Program-made: the position numbers and the translations under genes
Part shown: in pieces, positions 8,908 through 17,922 of the stretch
How the letters are laid out: every line of letters begins with the position of its first letter
How positions within the stretch are numbered: position 1 is the first letter of the stretch
Notes under the pieces: generated by a model
Databases searched by the model: none
The model's input: only the letters and a program-made list of their open reading frames with translations
What the model was told of the DNA's origin: nothing
NCBI GenBank assembly: GCA_947504185.1
Contig: CANNGJ010000004.1
Coordinates: 111,358-175,357 of the forward strand
Direction of reading: 5' to 3'
DNA: 64,000 bases
From: an uncultured Tenacibaculum sp.
GTDB lineage: Bacteria; Bacteroidota; Bacteroidia; Flavobacteriales; Flavobacteriaceae

Positions 8908-10014
8908 ATGAAAAAAGTAATTAGAAAAACGTTTCTTGCCTTTTTAGGCATAAGTATGGTATTTGTATCTTGTAATACAGAGCAAGAAGAAATAGTTAAT
9001 TCAGTGCAAAGTGTAGAGGAGCGTAAAAGTCAAAAAGCTAGTAAAGTAGAAAAAAATAGCGCTTTAGATTTAACCTTTAGTCTCCAAGACGGAGAAATAA
9101 TGCATCAAGATTTTATAATTACGGATTTAAATGCAGTAAATCCGAGCGAGTGTGGAAGTACTCCTTTTAATCAAGCAATAAACGAATCGGTACAAAGTAA
9201 TTTAGATTTATTAGGGCTTGATTATTATGATTTATATACAACAATAAATAGATTGTACACGTTTATAGATGAAGATAAACAGTACTTTGGAGCTGAAGGT
9301 GAATACACAAATTTTATTAAAAAGCAGCAAAGGAGTTTAGAGAATTTCTGGAGTATGCCAAATGAAATAACTGTAAAAGGGCAACATAACAGTACTTTAA
9401 ATGATAGAGATAAAATAGCATTAGTATATATTGTCTTTGCAGGGCTTCCTGAAGTTGTAGCTTATAGTAATGCAGACTTTTTGTTGGCAGTAAATGAGGC
9501 AAGTACTTTTCTAAATGAAAGCCCATTATTGTCTTTTGATGGATTTGCAAGTTCTACTAATCTAATTGTAATTGGAGATGGTTTGGTAGAGTTAATGGTA
9601 AAATCTGGTGTTGAAGATAGAGTTGTTTGGAATGGTATTTTAGCACATGAATGGGCACACCAAATACAGTTTGATAATTATGCTATTTGGTATCCTGATG
9701 GAGCTGCGGATAATGAGCCAGAAGCTACAAGAACTACTGAATTAGAAGCTGATTTTTTTGCAGCTTATTATATGGCGCATAAAAGAGGAGCAACTTATAA
9801 TTGGAAAAGAGTTGAAGAATTTTTTGAATTATTTTTCAATATAGGTGATTGTTCTTTTACTAGTGATGGACATCATGGTACTCCTTTGCAAAGAATGGAG
9901 GCAGCAAGGCTAGGGTTTGAATTAGCTAAAAATACTTTCCCAAAAGGAAAAGTGTTAAGTAAAGATGAAGTGCATGCTAGTTTTTTATCTGTTTTAAATG
10001 AAATAGTAGATTAG
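8908..10014 (+). CDS. Secreted lipoprotein with zincin (HExxH) metallopeptidase motif
   Basis: 368 residues. The N-terminus has a basic start, a hydrophobic stretch and the lipobox VSC with Cys22, so it should be a lipoprotein. HEWAH at 247-251 is the zinc-binding HExxH helix. ELEAD at 278-282 supplies the downstream acidic ligand in the manner of gluzincin-like peptidases of the ExxAD type. Near the C-terminus, TSDGHHGTPLQRMEAARLG resembles the tail of metal-dependent peptidases in which members of the population are counted as neutral-zinc-like. Substrate is unknown. It follows serA by 73 bases but is followed by its own terminator and may be independently transcribed. Confidence 0.75.
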   Translation: MKKVIRKTFLAFLGISMVFVSCNTEQEEIVNSVQSVEERKSQKASKVEKNSALDLTFSLQDGEIMHQDFIITDLNAVNPSECGSTPFNQAINESVQSNLDLLGLDYYDLYTTINRLYTFIDEDKQYFGAEGEYTNFIKKQQRSLENFWSMPNEITVKGQHNSTLNDRDKIALVYIVFAGLPEVVAYSNADFLLAVNEASTFLNESPLLSFDGFASSTNLIVIGDGLVELMVKSGVEDRVVWNGILAHEWAHQIQFDNYAIWYPDGAADNEPEATRTTELEADFFAAYYMAHKRGATYNWKRVEEFFELFFNIGDCSFTSDGHHGTPLQRMEAARLGFELAKNTFPKGKVLSKDEVHASFLSVLNEIVD

Positions 10015-10056
10015 TTTAAAAGCTAATAAATAGATAAAAATTCTTTAAAATATTTT

Positions 10057-10091
10057 AAATCTCTGAGGGCGTAGCTCTTGGAGATTTTTTT
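10057..10091 (+). terminator. Terminator after the zincin lipoprotein
   Basis: AAATCTC (10057-10063) pairs with GAGATTT (10081-10087), with an inner GAG/CTC pairing, followed by a T run to 10091. It runs to the stop codon of the convergent IclR gene. Confidence 0.7.
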
Positions 10092-10866
10092 ATAAACTAT
10101 CAAAACCTTTAAATTCTTCTTCTATAAGAGTTGCTCCTTTTTTTAATATATGAATGTAGTTTGGGATGTTTTCTATTCTAAACCTGCTTAAAGGACCAGA
10201 AGCACTAATGCTGGCAATAATATTTTGCTGTTTATTTCTAATGGGTATTGCAATGCTAACTAAGCCAAGTTCGAATTCTTCAATATCTAAAGCATAGTCT
10301 TGATTTACAGTTTTAGCTAATTCTTTTTTGAATGTCTTTACGTTTGTAATAGTGTGTTGAGTAACTTTGGTAAGTTGAATGTTTTTTAGAATATCTTCTT
10401 GGGTGGCTAGATCAGAAAAGGCAAGAAGTAATTTGCCTGAAGCAGTAGCGTGTATAGGTTGATAAGAACCAATTGAAGTATTTATTTTTAATCCATGCAA
10501 GCTGTCAGCTTTATTAATATGAAAAACCTGATGCTCTTTTAAAATACTAAGTAATACGGTTTCCTGAATTTCTAGCGCAACATTTTTTATCGGATTGTTT
10601 GTCGATTTAGCAATGGTTTTATAGATAGCAACGCGATTTCCTAATTCAAATAATTTACTGCCTAAGCTATATTTTTCATTATTATTCTGATGAACAATAT
10701 TTAACGAAGCTAAAGTGTTTAGTAAACGATAGGTTGTACTTTTGTTATAACCGGTTTTATTAGCCAACTCTCTAACTCCCCATTCTTTTTTATCATTTGT
10801 AAAAGCATCAAGTACTGTAAAAGCTTTTATAATCGATTGGTTTAAAGTTTTATTGTCAGAACTCAT
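10090..10866 (-). CDS. IclR-family transcriptional regulator, probable kynurenine-operon regulator
   Basis: 258 residues. Residues 1-80 are the IclR winged helix (ELANKTGYNKSTTYRLLNTLASL), and the rest is the GAF-like effector domain with the typical HATASGKLLLAF and a C-terminal SISASGPLSRF. IclR proteins often control aromatic catabolism by binding a pathway intermediate. It is divergent from kynU, 148 bases apart, and that gap contains a perfect dyad GTTTCA-N5-TGAAAC. Control of the kynurenine operon is therefore likely; the effector is unknown. Confidence 0.9.
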   Translation of the reverse strand: MSSDNKTLNQSIIKAFTVLDAFTNDKKEWGVRELANKTGYNKSTTYRLLNTLASLNIVHQNNNEKYSLGSKLFELGNRVAIYKTIAKSTNNPIKNVALEIQETVLLSILKEHQVFHINKADSLHGLKINTSIGSYQPIHATASGKLLLAFSDLATQEDILKNIQLTKVTQHTITNVKTFKKELAKTVNQDYALDIEEFELGLVSIAIPIRNKQQNIIASISASGPLSRFRIENIPNYIHILKKGATLIEEEFKGFDSL

Positions 10867-10921
10867 TTTTTGCTATTTGTTTTGGCTAAGGTATTAAAAA
10901 AGTGTAAATTTATAAAACAAC

Positions 10922-10938
10922 GTTTCATTTAGTGAAAC
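10922..10938. promoter_or_regulatory. Probable IclR operator between iclR and kynU
   Basis: GTTTCA (10922-10927), five bases, TGAAAC (10933-10938): a perfect six-base-arm dyad about 30 bp before a TATCTTTA box (10970-10977) that may be the kynU -7 element. It is the only strong dyad seen in the divergent region. Confidence 0.6.
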
Positions 10939-11014
10939 ACTATTGTTTTTAATTTGATAATAAATCAAGTATCTTTAGTGTTCTCAAGAAATGGTTTTTT
11001 GAAATAAAAGAAAC

Positions 11015-12274
11015 ATGCACAAAGCAACATTAGATTACGCACAACAACAAGATAAAAAAGATAAGTTATCTTATTTAAGAGAAGAATTCCATATACCAAA
11101 AGATAAAGAAGGAAACGACTGGCTGTATTTTACAGGAAACTCTTTAGGGTTACAGCCAAAGCAGACTCAAAACTATATTCAACAAGAATTAGATGATTGG
11201 GCAAATTACGGTGTAGAAGGTCATTTTGAAGCTAAAAATCCTTGGATGCCATATCACGAATTTTTGACAGAAAAAATGGCAAAAATTGTGGGAGCAAAAC
11301 CATTAGAAGTTGTTGTGATGAACACATTAACAACAAATCTTCATTTGTTAATGGTGTCGTTTTATCAACCCACAAAAAAGAAATATAAAATTGTTATAGA
11401 ATCTGATGCTTTCCCTTCGGATAGATATGCGGTGCAATCGCAATTAAAGTTTCATGGATTTGACGCAGAAGAAGGTTTAATTGAATGGAAGCCTCGTGAA
11501 GGAGAAGAGCTTTTAAATATTGAAGATTTAGAGCAAATAGTTTCAGAGCAAGGAGATGAAATAGCTTTATTATTAATTGGAGGCGTAAACTATTACACTG
11601 GTCAATATTTAGATTTAAAGCGTATTGCAGAAATAGGACATTCAAAAGATTGTTTCGTCGGAATCGATTTAGCACACGGTGCTGGAAATATTTCTCCAGA
11701 ATTACATAATAGTGGTGTAGATTTCGCTGCTTGGTGTACTTATAAGTATTTGAATTCTGGCCCAGGAAGTTTAGGAGGTTTATTTGTGCATGAAAAACAC
11801 GCACATAATAAAGATTTACCACGTTTTGCAGGTTGGTGGAATCATAATAAAGAAACACGTTTTAACATGCGTCAACCTTTTGATGTAATGGCAGGTGGCG
11901 AAGGTTGGCAATTATCAAATCCACCAATTTTATCTATGGCTGCGATTAAAGCGTCGTTAGATATGTTTGACAAAGTGGGTATGGAAGCTTTACATGAAAA
12001 GTCAGAAAAGTTAACAGGATATTTTGAGTTTTTAATCAACCAAATTGGTTCAGATGACATTAAAATTATCACACCATCTAATCCAAAAGAAAGAGGTTGT
12101 CAGTTATCTATTCAAGTTAAAAACGCTGATAAAAGTTTACATCATAAATTAACCGAGAATAATATTATTACCGATTGGAGAGAACCAGATGTAATACGTT
12201 GCGCACCAGTGCCAATGTATAACAGCTTTGAGGATGTATTTAGAATGGTTGAGATTTTAAAAGGGTTGTTGTAA
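11015..12274 (+). CDS. kynU: Kynureninase
   Basis: 419 residues, normal length. It cleaves kynurenine or 3-hydroxykynurenine to (hydroxy)anthranilate plus alanine, using PLP. Seen in the sequence: YFTGNSLGLQPK near residue 38, NTLTTNLHLLMVSFY, the PLP-phosphate aspartate region GIDLAHGAGN (217-226) and the Schiff-base lysine Lys244 in WCTYKYLNSGPG. It is the first gene of a rightward operon that also encodes kynurenine 3-monooxygenase and 3-hydroxyanthranilate dioxygenase, so the physiological substrate is most likely 3-hydroxykynurenine. Confidence 0.97.
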   Translation: MHKATLDYAQQQDKKDKLSYLREEFHIPKDKEGNDWLYFTGNSLGLQPKQTQNYIQQELDDWANYGVEGHFEAKNPWMPYHEFLTEKMAKIVGAKPLEVVVMNTLTTNLHLLMVSFYQPTKKKYKIVIESDAFPSDRYAVQSQLKFHGFDAEEGLIEWKPREGEELLNIEDLEQIVSEQGDEIALLLIGGVNYYTGQYLDLKRIAEIGHSKDCFVGIDLAHGAGNISPELHNSGVDFAAWCTYKYLNSGPGSLGGLFVHEKHAHNKDLPRFAGWWNHNKETRFNMRQPFDVMAGGEGWQLSNPPILSMAAIKASLDMFDKVGMEALHEKSEKLTGYFEFLINQIGSDDIKIITPSNPKERGCQLSIQVKNADKSLHHKLTENNIITDWREPDVIRCAPVPMYNSFEDVFRMVEILKGLL

Positions 12275-12275
12275 A

Positions 12276-12590
12276 ATGAAGAATAAATGGAAAACTTTGT
12301 TTTGGCTTAGCCTGATAATTTTATTTCTAACAAATTTATTTTGGATTTATCAAACTATTGATTCAGCTGTTGGTAGAGGTTATTATGAAGTAACTTGTAT
12401 TGAATATGAAAAAGATAAAACTATACTTAAAAAGTTAATAGATTCAAAAGAGACAAAAACTGAATTACTCAAGTTTTTAAAAGATAATGATATAAGTTTT
12501 GAAGGTTTTCAAAAGGGAACTGATTATGTGATTAGTTTTAATTCTTTTTCAGTTTTATTTGATTCAAAAGGAAAATTAAAAAATGAATAA
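12276..12590 (+). CDS. Small membrane-anchored protein of unknown function
   Basis: 104 residues with one hydrophobic segment at about 8-27 (LFWLSLIILFLTNLFWIY) and a charged C-terminal domain rich in Lys, Asp and Glu. It begins one base after kynU stops and overlaps the kmo start by eight bases, so it is translated within the kynurenine operon. I do not recognise a family. It is not a step of the pathway and looks like an insertion between two pathway genes. Confidence 0.7.
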   Translation: MKNKWKTLFWLSLIILFLTNLFWIYQTIDSAVGRGYYEVTCIEYEKDKTILKKLIDSKETKTELLKFLKDNDISFEGFQKGTDYVISFNSFSVLFDSKGKLKNE

Positions 12591-13977
12591 AAAGGATAAT
12601 ATATTAATTATTGGAGCCGGTTTATGCGGAAGTTTGCTAGCATTGCGTTTAGCACAAAGAGGTTATAAAGTTGAGGTTTACGAAAGTCGTCCAGATTTAC
12701 GAACCACAGATATTTCTGCAGGTAGGTCTATCAATTTAGCTTTGTCAGATCGTGGTTTCAAAGCCTTACGATTAGCAGGGGTAGAAGAGAAAGCTCGTGA
12801 AATATGTATTCCAATGTATGGGCGTTTAATTCACGATATTGAAGGTAATACCTTTGCATCCAATTATTCAGGAAGAGAAAATGAGTATATCAATTCAATT
12901 TCAAGAGGAGATTTAAATGGTATTTTATTAACTGAAGCAGAAAAGCACGAAAATGTAACGATACACTTTAATTCAAAATGTACATCCGTAGATATAGAAA
13001 ATACTACTGCTAATTTTAAGAGTTACGAAACAAAAGAAGAATTCTCCGTAAACGCAGATGTTATTTTTGGAACAGACGGAGCAGGCTCAATACTTCGCAA
13101 GAGTTATTATTTAGAAAAGAAATTTTTATTTAGCTATTCGCAAAATTATTTAACACACGGGTATAAAGAACTCGAAATTCCAGCTGATGGAAATGGAAAA
13201 CATCAAATAAGTAAAGATCATTTACACATTTGGCCTCGTGGAGATTATATGCTAATTGCGTTACCGAACTTAGATGGTAGCTTTACAGTAACTTTATTTT
13301 TAGGGCATGAAGAAGGAGTATATCATTTTGAAGGATTAGATTCTGAAGAAAAAATAAAAGATTTCTTTCAGGCTCAGTTTCCAGATGCGTTAAAGTTAAT
13401 TCCAAATATAGCTGAAGAGTTTGCTAATAATCCAACAGGGGCTTTAGGAACAGTAAAATGTTCACCATGGTATTACAAGGGTAATACTCTGTTAATGGGA
13501 GACGCAGCACATGCAGTTGTTCCGTTTTATGGACAAGGAATGAATGCTTCTTTTGAAGATGTAACGGTTTTAGATGAAATTTTAAATCAAAATTTAGGAA
13601 GCTGGGATGCTACTTTTAAAGGGTATCAAAAAGTAAGAAAAAAGGATGCAGATGCTATTGGAGATTTAGCGGTAGAGAATTACTACGAAATGCGAGATCA
13701 TGTGGCGAATCCTTTATTTAAAGAAAAGAGAAAATTAGAAATGGAGTTAGAGAAGATTTTTCCTAAGGAATATTTTTCTAAATACTCAATGGTAACATTT
13801 AATGAAAACATTGGCTACCAAGAAGCAATGACTAAAGGACGAGCACAAGATAAAGCTTTGTTAAATATGGTTGCTGATAATGATTTAGCTAATATTTCCG
13901 ATTTAAAAGAAGTATTAAAAAGAGTACAAAAAGAAACGAACGAAATTTTAGAAGAAGACAAAATAGCAGGTTTATAA
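12583..13977 (+). CDS. kmo: Kynurenine 3-monooxygenase
   Basis: 464 residues, FAD- and NADPH-dependent hydroxylation of L-kynurenine at C3. The N-terminal Rossmann motif GAGLCGSLLALRLAQRGY, the RSINLALSDRG segment characteristic of this family, and the second FAD motif LLMGDAAHAVVPFYGQGMN are present. A hydrophobic C-terminal membrane anchor like the eukaryotic one is absent, as in bacterial enzymes. It overlaps the preceding small gene by eight bases and abuts the next gene directly, indicating translational coupling. Confidence 0.96.
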   Translation: MNKKDNILIIGAGLCGSLLALRLAQRGYKVEVYESRPDLRTTDISAGRSINLALSDRGFKALRLAGVEEKAREICIPMYGRLIHDIEGNTFASNYSGRENEYINSISRGDLNGILLTEAEKHENVTIHFNSKCTSVDIENTTANFKSYETKEEFSVNADVIFGTDGAGSILRKSYYLEKKFLFSYSQNYLTHGYKELEIPADGNGKHQISKDHLHIWPRGDYMLIALPNLDGSFTVTLFLGHEEGVYHFEGLDSEEKIKDFFQAQFPDALKLIPNIAEEFANNPTGALGTVKCSPWYYKGNTLLMGDAAHAVVPFYGQGMNASFEDVTVLDEILNQNLGSWDATFKGYQKVRKKDADAIGDLAVENYYEMRDHVANPLFKEKRKLEMELEKIFPKEYFSKYSMVTFNENIGYQEAMTKGRAQDKALLNMVADNDLANISDLKEVLKRVQKETNEILEEDKIAGL

Positions 13978-14502
13978 ATGAAAACATATATCGTTTTACT
14001 TCGTGGAATAAATGTGTCAGGAAAAAATAAACTTCCAATGGCAGAATTACGTGAATTATTAAATGGTTTAGGTTTTCAAAATGTAAGAACCTATATTCAA
14101 AGTGGAAATATTCTACTTAATTCAGAAGAAAGTAAATCTGTAATCTGTAAAAAGATAAAAGAAGAGATTCTAGTTAAGTTTGGTTATGATGTTCCTGTAT
14201 TGATAAGAACTCCAAAAGAGTGGGGAGCAATAATAGATAATTATCCTTTTTCAGTTGAAAATGAAAAAATAGTAGCGTTTTCTTTTTTTAATAAGACTAC
14301 CGATCAATCAGAAATTGAAGTTAAAGGAATTAATGAAGATCAATATAAAATAGATAACGATGTGGTGTATTTGTATTGCCCATCAACTTTTGCTAAAACG
14401 AAACTAACAAATAGCACCATCGAGAAAAAGCTAAATGTAATAGCTACGACTCGTAATTATAAAACAACAATTAAGTTACTTGAAATGGTAACAGAGGCAT
14501 AA
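13978..14502 (+). CDS. DUF1697-family protein
   Basis: 174 residues. The start [24 protein letters not shown] followed by [14 protein letters not shown] is the signature of the DUF1697 family, small alpha/beta proteins of unknown function. It starts on the base after the kmo stop and ends four bases before the deaminase gene. It has no known role in tryptophan degradation; it is a passenger or an unexplained accessory of the operon. Confidence 0.88.
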   Translation: MKTYIVLLRGINVSGKNKLPMAELRELLNGLGFQNVRTYIQSGNILLNSEESKSVICKKIKEEILVKFGYDVPVLIRTPKEWGAIIDNYPFSVENEKIVAFSFFNKTTDQSEIEVKGINEDQYKIDNDVVYLYCPSTFAKTKLTNSTIEKKLNVIATTRNYKTTIKLLEMVTEA

Positions 14503-14506
14503 AAAT

Positions 14507-14920
14507 ATGGATAGTAAAGTAATTAAAGGAAAAGCAATACCAAGAGGTAAGTTTCCACATGTAAACCAAGTAGGAGATTTTATTTATGTGTCAGGAACCA
14601 GTTCTCGTAGACCCGATAATTCTTTTGAAGGAGTTGAGGTAGATGAGTTTGGTACAACAAACTTGGATATTAAAAAGCAAACAAGAGCGGTAATTGAAAA
14701 TATTAGAGGAATTTTACAAGAGGTAGGAGCTGATTTAGAAGATATCGTTGATGTAAGCTCTTTCTTAGTTAATATGAACGATTTTGGTGGATATAACGAA
14801 GTATATGCAGAGTATTTTGATTATAGTGGACCAACACGTACAACTGTTGCAGTACATCAGTTACCACATCCACATTTGTTGATAGAAATCAAGGTAGTGG
14901 CATATAAGAAGCAAGAATAG
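14507..14920 (+). CDS. RidA-family protein, probable 2-aminomuconate deaminase
   Basis: 137 residues of the RidA/YjgF fold: [13 protein letters not shown], a run [22 protein letters not shown] and the C-terminal arginine/acid region [25 protein letters not shown]. Most RidA proteins clear reactive enamines, but in 3-hydroxyanthranilate meta-cleavage clusters this position is held by 2-aminomuconate deaminase, which makes 4-oxalocrotonate. The neighbouring semialdehyde dehydrogenase makes exactly that substrate, so this assignment is preferred. Confidence 0.85.
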   Translation: MDSKVIKGKAIPRGKFPHVNQVGDFIYVSGTSSRRPDNSFEGVEVDEFGTTNLDIKKQTRAVIENIRGILQEVGADLEDIVDVSSFLVNMNDFGGYNEVYAEYFDYSGPTRTTVAVHQLPHPHLLIEIKVVAYKKQE

Positions 14921-14932
14921 ATTAAGAATTAA

Positions 14933-16375
14933 ATGAAGATTCAAAACTACATAGACGGAAAATTTTTGGCACCTGTGGCTGATAGGTGGATTGATAATTA
15001 CAATCCTTCAATTGGAGAAGTGTATGGACAAATTCCGAATTCGACCAAAGAAGATGTTGAGAAGGCATATCAAAGTGCTAAAGCAGCTTTTAAACAGTGG
15101 TCAAATACTACTTTAGATGAGCGCAGTAAAATCTTGTCTAGAATAGCTCAGCTAATTAAGGAGAAATTACCAGAATTAGCAGCTGCTGAATCCAAAGACA
15201 ACGGCAAGCCATTAAGTTTAGCAACTGCGATCGATATACCAAGAGCGTCATCTAATTTTCAGTTTTTTGCAAATGCGATTACACAGTTTTCATCTGAAGC
15301 GCATGAAAGTGTAGGTTTAAACGCCGTTAATTTTACTTTGCGTCAACCAATTGGAGTAGTAGGTTGTATCTCTCCATGGAATTTACCGCTGTACTTATTC
15401 ACATGGAAAATCGCTCCAGCAATTGCAGCAGGTAATTGTGTTGTCGCAAAACCAAGTGAAGTAACACCAATGACAGCTTATTTATTAGGAGAAATATGTA
15501 ACGAGGCAGGTTTGCCGAAAGGAGTTTTAAACATCGTTCACGGATTAGGAGGTTCAACAGGTCAAGCAATCGTTGAACACCCAGATATTAAAGCGATTTC
15601 ATTTACTGGTGGAACCACAACAGGTGCTCATATTGCGAGAGTTGCAGCACCTATGTTTAAGAAACTATCGTTAGAATTAGGAGGGAAGAATCCGAACTTA
15701 ATTTTTGCAGATTGCGATTATGAAAAGATGTTAGATACTACTGTTCGTTCTTCATTTGCTAATCAAGGTCAGATTTGTTTATGCGGAAGTAGAATTTTTG
15801 TAGAAGAGTCAATTTACGAGCAATTTAAAAAAGACTTTGTTCAGAAAGTATCACAATTAAAAGTAGGGAACCCATCAGAAGCTGATACAAATGTTGGAGC
15901 ATTAGTGTCTAAACAACATTTAGAAAAAGTAAAATCATATATTGATATTGCAGAGCAAGAAGGCGGAAAAATTCTTTTTGGAGGTGATAGAGTTGAGGTG
16001 AATGGAAGTGAAAATGGTTATTATCTACAGCCAACAATTATAGAAGTTATAAGTAATGATTGTAAACTGAATCAAGAAGAAATTTTTGGGCCAGTAGTTA
16101 CTATTATGTCATTTAAAAATGATGAGCAAGCATTGCAATTAGCAAACAATGTAAAGTACGGTTTATCAGCAACTTTATGGACAAACAATTTAAATAGAAC
16201 GATGAGAATATCGAAAGAAATTCATGCAGGAATTGTTTGGGTAAATACATGGTTGTTGAGAGACTTAAGAACTCCTTTTGGAGGGCAAAAAGAAAGTGGA
16301 GTAGGGCGCGAAGGAGGTTTTGAAGCGTTACGCTTTTTTACAGAACCTAAAAATGTTTGTATTCAATATGAATAA
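14933..16375 (+). CDS. 2-aminomuconate 6-semialdehyde dehydrogenase (ALDH superfamily)
   Basis: 480 residues. Aldehyde dehydrogenase motifs: SPWNLPLYLFTWKIAPAIAAG, the NAD-binding FTGG, general-base glutamate in LELGGKNP (about residue 250) and the nucleophile in GQICLCGSRI (about residue 284). It belongs to the subgroup that acts on 2-aminomuconate or 2-hydroxymuconate semialdehyde; the operon context selects the amino compound. Product would go to the RidA-type deaminase just upstream. Confidence 0.9.
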   Translation: MKIQNYIDGKFLAPVADRWIDNYNPSIGEVYGQIPNSTKEDVEKAYQSAKAAFKQWSNTTLDERSKILSRIAQLIKEKLPELAAAESKDNGKPLSLATAIDIPRASSNFQFFANAITQFSSEAHESVGLNAVNFTLRQPIGVVGCISPWNLPLYLFTWKIAPAIAAGNCVVAKPSEVTPMTAYLLGEICNEAGLPKGVLNIVHGLGGSTGQAIVEHPDIKAISFTGGTTTGAHIARVAAPMFKKLSLELGGKNPNLIFADCDYEKMLDTTVRSSFANQGQICLCGSRIFVEESIYEQFKKDFVQKVSQLKVGNPSEADTNVGALVSKQHLEKVKSYIDIAEQEGGKILFGGDRVEVNGSENGYYLQPTIIEVISNDCKLNQEEIFGPVVTIMSFKNDEQALQLANNVKYGLSATLWTNNLNRTMRISKEIHAGIVWVNTWLLRDLRTPFGGQKESGVGREGGFEALRFFTEPKNVCIQYE

Positions 16376-16586
16376 AGAAATAAGGCAAAAAATCATTCAG
16401 GTTTGCGATGATAAAATTGCCAAAAAAGGTGAGAATGTTGGGTTGTCGTTCTATGCTTTTTTTAAGAACAAAAATGACAATCCAAAATTATTAATGGAAG
16501 TTGCAAAATGGTGGATTGAAACTCATCAATTAGACCATTTTGAAAAAGCAATGAAGATTAAAAAGATGATTCAGAATAACGACTAA
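16368..16586 (+). CDS. Small conserved protein (DUF6500-like)
   Basis: 72 residues from the ATG that overlaps the dehydrogenase stop by eight bases (ATGAATAA), a coupling arrangement. The open frame extends to 16320, but that part is inside the upstream gene. The protein is basic and helical: MNKEIRQKIIQVCDDKIAKKG, then SFYAFFKNKNDNP and WWIETHQLDHFEKA. From memory it resembles the DUF6500 family found in marine Bacteroidota; no function is known. It is retained in the kynurenine operon between two enzyme genes. Confidence 0.75.
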   Translation: MNKEIRQKIIQVCDDKIAKKGENVGLSFYAFFKNKNDNPKLLMEVAKWWIETHQLDHFEKAMKIKKMIQNND

Positions 16587-16588
16587 AA

Positions 16589-17365
16589 ATGAACTTAGAT
16601 ATACAAAATAAAAACGCCTTAGTTTGCGGAAGTACACAAGGAATAGGAAAGGCATCGGCGATGCAATTAGCAGAAGAAGGAGTAAACGTAACATTGATTG
16701 CTCGTAACGAAGAAAAACTGAAAAAGGTTTTAGCAGAGTTACCAAGTAACAATCAAAATCATAATTACATAGTTGCTGATTTTTCAAACACATTAGAGTT
16801 AAAAGAAAAATTAGAAGCGAGTGATTTAAATTTTCATATTCTGGTAAATAACACAGGAGGTCCTGCCGGAGGTCCAGTATTTAATGCACAGTTAGATGAG
16901 TTTGAAAGAGCATTTACACAACATTTAAAATGTAATCATGTATTAGTACAAGCGTTGGTTCCTTTTATGAAAGAAGCTGGTTACGGTAGAATTATCAATG
17001 TAATTTCTACATCAGTAAAGCAGCCATTAGATGGTTTAGGAGTTTCTAATACCATTCGTGGTGCTGTAGCGAATTGGTCTAAAACTTTGGCTAATGAGTT
17101 AGGTCAGTTTAATATTACTGTAAATAATGTACTGCCTGGAGCAACAGGTACAGAACGTTTAAATGAAATCATTAATAATAAAGCCAAGAAAACAGGATTA
17201 TCTGTTGAAGAAGTTTCAAAAAATATGATGAACGCTTCACCAGCAAAACGTTTTGCAAAACCTGAAGAGATTGCGAATGCAGTGGTGTTTTTAGCTAGTG
17301 AAAGAGCAAGCTTTATCAACGGAATTAATGTTCCTGTTGACGGAGGAAGAACAAAATCATTGTAG
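16589..17365 (+). CDS. Short-chain dehydrogenase/reductase
   Basis: 258 residues of the classical SDR fold: cofactor motif GSTQGIGKA (residues 14-22), NNTGG strand and the catalytic Ser in VISTSVK. The residue expected to be the tyrosine of YxxxK is not obvious: the segment reads LGVSNTIRGAVANWSKTLANEL, so YxxxK appears to be replaced by NTIRG. This is seen in some divergent SDRs of aromatic catabolic clusters. It may act on a muconate-derived intermediate, or may not be catalytic. Substrate unknown. Confidence 0.85.
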   Translation: MNLDIQNKNALVCGSTQGIGKASAMQLAEEGVNVTLIARNEEKLKKVLAELPSNNQNHNYIVADFSNTLELKEKLEASDLNFHILVNNTGGPAGGPVFNAQLDEFERAFTQHLKCNHVLVQALVPFMKEAGYGRIINVISTSVKQPLDGLGVSNTIRGAVANWSKTLANELGQFNITVNNVLPGATGTERLNEIINNKAKKTGLSVEEVSKNMMNASPAKRFAKPEEIANAVVFLASERASFINGINVPVDGGRTKSL

Positions 17366-17391
17366 ATTTATAAAATTAAAAACAAACAACT

Positions 17392-17922
17392 ATGAGTAAG
17401 CTAGTACAACCTTTAAATTTTAAAAAGTGGATTGATGAAAATCGTCATTTATTAAAACCACCAGTAGGTAACAAACAAGTGTGGGATAATGGGGAATATA
17501 TCGTAATGGTTATTGGAGGGCCAAATTCTAGAAAAGATTATCATTATAATGAGACACCTGAGTTTTTCTATCAAGTAGAAGGAGATATGGTGTTAAAGAT
17601 TATTGATGATAAAGGTGAAATGGTAGACGTAGAAATTAATGAAGGAGATATCTATTTATTACCAGCTAAAGTGCCACATTCGCCACAACGAAAAGAAAAT
17701 ACTGTTGGTTTGGTAATCGAGTATCCAAGGGCAGAAGGTATGATGGATGCTTTAGAATGGTACTGTGAAAATTGTAGTACACCTTTATATAGAGAAGAGT
17801 TTGCCTTAGATAATATTGAAACAGACATGCCTATCATTTTCGATAAATACTACTCAGACAAAGAGAAGTGCACATGTACTAATTGTGGAACTGTAATGGA
17901 AGCTCCTAAAAAGATTAAATAG
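17392..17922 (+). CDS. nbaC: 3-hydroxyanthranilate 3,4-dioxygenase
   Basis: 176 residues, cupin dioxygenase that opens 3-hydroxyanthranilate to 2-amino-3-carboxymuconate semialdehyde. The iron ligands are visible at His51, Glu57 (HYNETPE) and His96 (KVPHSP). A second, rubredoxin-like metal site is formed by Cys125/Cys128 (WYCENC) and Cys162/Cys165 (CTNC), as in the bacterial enzymes studied. It is directly followed, without a gap, by the decarboxylase gene that uses its product. Confidence 0.97.
   Translation: MSKLVQPLNFKKWIDENRHLLKPPVGNKQVWDNGEYIVMVIGGPNSRKDYHYNETPEFFYQVEGDMVLKIIDDKGEMVDVEINEGDIYLLPAKVPHSPQRKENTVGLVIEYPRAEGMMDALEWYCENCSTPLYREEFALDNIETDMPIIFDKYYSDKEKCTCTNCGTVMEAPKKIK

Noticed and set aside
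11394..11858. 154-codon open frame on the minus strand within kynU
   Set aside because: Antisense to an intact kynureninase gene; no start context or recognisable protein.
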